From contig QBVU01000001.1 in the NCBI GenBank assembly GCA_003284275.1, forward strand, positions 62,001-126,000: DNA of 64,000 nucleotides, given 5' to 3'. Under the pieces are notes generated by a model. That model had not been told where the DNA came from. It searched no databases and saw only the letters and a list, made by a program, of their open reading frames with translations. The position numbers and the translations under genes were made by a program. Source of the stretch: Pelagibacteraceae bacterium AG-313-A04 (lineage in GTDB: Bacteria > Pseudomonadota > Alphaproteobacteria > Pelagibacterales > Pelagibacteraceae). Of this stretch, positions 61,194 to 64,000 are shown one piece after another. Each line of letters begins with the position of its first letter. Position 1 is the first letter of the stretch.

Positions 61194-62216
61194 TTAGATA
61201 CTAAATTTTGAAAATTTCATCAAGTTAAACATTGTAGAAGCATAATCACTGAATGCTCTTTGACTAGTAAGATAATTTTTTTCTATCATTATTAGATCAT
61301 CTCGTTTTGTCCCCATAGAGTATTCTAGTTTTTTATTTCTATTAATAAGTTTCTTTTTTTCTAGTGTTTTAAGTTTTCGAATTACTGTTGCTCTTGGGAT
61401 AGATGATATGTCTGAAATAGAAGAAGCGTTTATTCCTCTTTTTGCTTTATGCTTTAAATTCATTATAAAGAAGTCTCCATAAGTCTGAGGCTTGGCTGAT
61501 ACATCATTATTAATTTCATCAATTAGACTTCTTATTTGAACTAAACCTATAGACCCCCATACATTCCAGGATTCTAGATCGCCAAAAAATGCTCTGTGTC
61601 TAGTTAAATAAGGAATTTGAAATCTGTACCAATATTCCCAGCTTACTGTGAAATGCTCTGTTATAAACTTTTTAATATCCTCTTTTTCTAGGGCTTTACC
61701 AAACCAATCTTCAGCTGATAAGTAGATTGAAACTTTTGATAACAAAGTTGCCATATTTTCTATCGTTGCTAAGGGTTTTTGAATTTCTAATCCTTTTGAA
61801 TTTAAAAAGATTGTTTTTCCAGTTCTAATAATAATATCGTGTTTTTGTAAATAATTTATCTTTCGTCTTATTGTTTCTTTAGGAATATTGAGCTCTTTTG
61901 AAATCTCAATTAAGTTTAATTTTTCAATACCTACTTTTTCCTGACTATAAAAAGCATCCATAGACATATAATGAAATCGGTCTGAATAGTTTATGTAAAC
62001 TTTATTCATAAGATACATTAAGATTAAATATGTATCGAAGTCGTTAAAATTTAAATAAGCACGGTTTACCCATTCTTGTTGTAGTCTGTAAAGACCTTTT
62101 AATACTTCGTTTATATTTTTTTGAAAGACTTCATATACTTTGTCTTTATCTAAGCTACCTTTACTTTGATCTTGAGTGTTTATGTGAGCAATTTTTATGT
62201 CTACAGGATTGCTCAT
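61194..62216 (-). CDS. Probable transcriptional regulator with two winged-HTH modules
   Basis: LNLIEISKELNIPKETIRRKINYLQKHDIIIRTGKTIFLNSKG and INASSISDISSIPRATVIRKLKTLEKKKLINRNKKLEYSMG. Confidence 0.75.
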   Translation of the reverse strand: MSNPVDIKIAHINTQDQSKGSLDKDKVYEVFQKNINEVLKGLYRLQQEWVNRAYLNFNDFDTYLILMYLMNKVYINYSDRFHYMSMDAFYSQEKVGIEKLNLIEISKELNIPKETIRRKINYLQKHDIIIRTGKTIFLNSKGLEIQKPLATIENMATLLSKVSIYLSAEDWFGKALEKEDIKKFITEHFTVSWEYWYRFQIPYLTRHRAFFGDLESWNVWGSIGLVQIRSLIDEINNDVSAKPQTYGDFFIMNLKHKAKRGINASSISDISSIPRATVIRKLKTLEKKKLINRNKKLEYSMGTKRDDLIMIEKNYLTSQRAFSDYASTMFNLMKFSKFSI

Positions 62217-62221
62217 AAAGA

Positions 62222-62407
62222 TTATTTATTCCAAGTAACACTTTGATTAATAAGAATGGCCATTAAAATCCAAATGATAAACGTATCACCTGGAGAAAAA
62301 CCGTAGTCAGCACCAAACATTCCCGCAACTATTACGATAGCGTAAATAACAATTGTCGATAAGATTAAACTTGCGAGGTATCTAAGAATTGTGCATTTTA
62401 AATTCAT
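62222..62407 (-). CDS. Small hydrophobic protein, 61 aa
   Basis: MNLKCTILRYLASLILSTIVIYAIVIVAGMFGADYGFSPGDTFIIWILMAILINQSVTWNK; the longer track ORF is antisense to the next gene, so M48 is the likely start. Confidence 0.6.
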   Translation of the reverse strand: MNLKCTILRYLASLILSTIVIYAIVIVAGMFGADYGFSPGDTFIIWILMAILINQSVTWNK

Positions 62408-63005
62408 GTTGAAAAAATTATACGATAGATGTGTAGAACTTGCTAGGCATAAATTTTCTAATCCTTTACTTGCCTTTGTGGCATTTATTGAAAGTTTCTT
62501 TTTTCCTGTCCCGCCAGATTTAATGATTGTTCCTATGGTAGTAGCCAAAAGAGAAGATTATTTAAAAATATTTCTCATAGCTACAGTTGGTTCAGTATTA
62601 GGTGGATTGTTTGGTTACATGTTAGGAGTATTTTTCCTTGATGCTTCGATGGTTATTATCGAATTTTATGGATATGAAGAAAAAGTATTTCAAATACAAG
62701 ACAAGATGTCGACGAGAGGCGGTTTTTTAGCTTGGCTTGGTATAATGTTTTTAGCTGGTTTCACTCCTCTTCCATTTAAAGTGTTTACAATTACAAGCGG
62801 AGTTATTGGATTTAATCTTGCCGTTTTCTTTTTCATATGTCTTTTTACAAGAGGTTTGAGATTTTTATTAGTTTCTTACTTTACTTTTCTTTTTGGTAAA
62901 AAATTTGGTGAATTTATCGAAAAGAAAGGTGCGTTATGGTTTACTATAGCTGGAATTTTTATTGTAATTTTAGCAGCTGTCTTATACATAATTTTCGTTA
63001 AATGA
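62406..63005 (+). CDS. YqaA/DedA-family membrane protein
   Basis: FVAFIESFFFPVPPDLMIVPMVVAKRE...GFTPLPFKVFTITSGVIGFNL; internal start at 62406 preferred over 62391. Confidence 0.85.
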   Translation: MLKKLYDRCVELARHKFSNPLLAFVAFIESFFFPVPPDLMIVPMVVAKREDYLKIFLIATVGSVLGGLFGYMLGVFFLDASMVIIEFYGYEEKVFQIQDKMSTRGGFLAWLGIMFLAGFTPLPFKVFTITSGVIGFNLAVFFFICLFTRGLRFLLVSYFTFLFGKKFGEFIEKKGALWFTIAGIFIVILAAVLYIIFVK

Positions 63006-63478
63006 ATTCAAATAAAGTATTATTAAATAGTATTTTAGCGTTTAGTATTCTCTCGCTTTCAATTGCTTACTTCATACAATATATGCTAGGTCATAAACCG
63101 TGTAATTTGTGTATAATTGAAAGAATTCCCTATATTTCAGCGATAATACTTATTTCACTAATCTTTATTTTGAATAAATATCAAAGAATAATTTCTAGCC
63201 TCATTTTAATATTTTTCTTTTTTGGTGCTCTGGTTTCTTTTTATCATTATGGAATAGAACAAGGTTTTTTAAACGAATCTTTCATTTGTGATTTAAGTAG
63301 TAGCCTACCCAAAAATAAAGAAGAACTTCTTAATCAGCTTAAAAAGACAGATATAGTAAGCTGTAAGGACGTAACATTTAGATTTTTTGGACTTTCACTT
63401 GCTACAATTAATACTATTATCTCATTAATTCTAAGTGGTATTATGATTAAAATTATTAAAAATTATGGAAAAAACTAA
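63002..63478 (+). CDS. dsbB: Disulfide bond formation protein DsbB
   Basis: YFIQYMLGHKPCNLCIIERIPY (CxxC) and the SFICDLSSSLP...DIVSCKDVTFRFFGLSLATIN Cys pair. Confidence 0.88.
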   Translation: MNSNKVLLNSILAFSILSLSIAYFIQYMLGHKPCNLCIIERIPYISAIILISLIFILNKYQRIISSLILIFFFFGALVSFYHYGIEQGFLNESFICDLSSSLPKNKEELLNQLKKTDIVSCKDVTFRFFGLSLATINTIISLILSGIMIKIIKNYGKN

Positions 63479-63998
63479 CAAAAAAACTTTAGAAGAAATT
63501 ATAAGAGTTGATCACGCTGGTGAGCGTGGTGCTATCAAGATTTATGAAGGTCAACTTCTAGCTTTAAAGACATTTAAACAAGACGAGTTTTTAAAAAAGA
63601 AAATAGAAGAGATGAAGGAACATGAAAAAGAGCATTATGAATACTTTGATAACGAAATAAAAAAAAGAAATATTAAACCTACAAAACTATTACCTCTCTG
63701 GGATCTAATGGGTGTAACACTTGGTTTTGGAACGGCAATGTTGGGAGAAAAAGCAGCTATGCTTTGCACTGCATCTGTGGAAGAGGTAATTGATGGTCAC
63801 TATAAAGATCAAACTTATAAACTTGGAAAAGATGAAGAAGAGTTAAAAAAGAAAATTATGAAATTTAGGCAGGACGAATTAGACCATAAAGACATAGCGT
63901 ATGATAACGGAGCAACGAAAAAAGGATTATATGGTGTCTTAGATAAGATTATTAAAACTTCATCAAGAATAGCTATTACGATTTCAGAAAAAGTTTAA
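63465..63998 (+). CDS. coq7: Demethoxyubiquinone hydroxylase (COQ7)
   Basis: IRVDHAGERGAIKIYEGQ, EHEKEHYEYF, FRQDELDHKDIA diiron motifs. Confidence 0.93.
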   Translation: MEKTNKKTLEEIIRVDHAGERGAIKIYEGQLLALKTFKQDEFLKKKIEEMKEHEKEHYEYFDNEIKKRNIKPTKLLPLWDLMGVTLGFGTAMLGEKAAMLCTASVEEVIDGHYKDQTYKLGKDEEELKKKIMKFRQDELDHKDIAYDNGATKKGLYGVLDKIIKTSSRIAITISEKV

Positions 63999-64000
63999 TT

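Noticed and set aside
1-64000. CRISPR arrays, IS elements, integrases, prophage genes
   Set aside because: No regularly spaced repeats, transposase, integrase or phage structural genes seen in the ORF list or sequence; the tRNAs have no adjacent integrase.

Overview
The window looks like a compact, AT-rich alphaproteobacterial chromosome segment, most likely SAR11/Pelagibacterales (inferred from base composition, gene content and tight packing; not checked by phylogeny). Most of it is housekeeping: aroK-aroB, a BolA-like/J-domain/cobS/cobT block, rpmB, pyrD, class I LysRS, trkH, lepA, pheTS, rplT-rpmI-infC-thrS, gltBD, uppP, an acetyl-CoA block (thiolase, HDAC-fold protein, acetoacetyl-CoA synthetase, aceE, aceF), a TAXI-type TRAP transporter, a SUV3-like helicase/TerB-like/ferredoxin/CarD block, dsbB and coq7. 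There are three tRNAs: Ser-GGA, Arg-ACG and Leu-CAA. Small accessory patches encode glycosyltransferases, a methyltransferase and an O-antigen ligase-like protein. I saw no CRISPR array, IS element, prophage or rRNA. The signals most worth a second look are: (1) AceE carrying an N-terminal lipoyl domain that closely matches the lipoyl domain of the adjacent AceF; (2) a 24-aa peptide made almost only of Lys/Arg/Ala, with a strong Shine-Dalgarno sequence, below the ORF-track cutoff, facing a CarD with a Lys-rich N-terminus across a shared terminator; (3) a tandem pair of paralogous small hydrophobic proteins separated by two strong hairpins, next to a candidate sRNA with a CUCCCUCC loop; (4) a 47-nt structured element downstream of acetoacetyl-CoA synthetase; (5) a regulator with two internally duplicated winged-HTH halves; (6) cobS/cobT in a lineage thought not to make cobalamin de novo.
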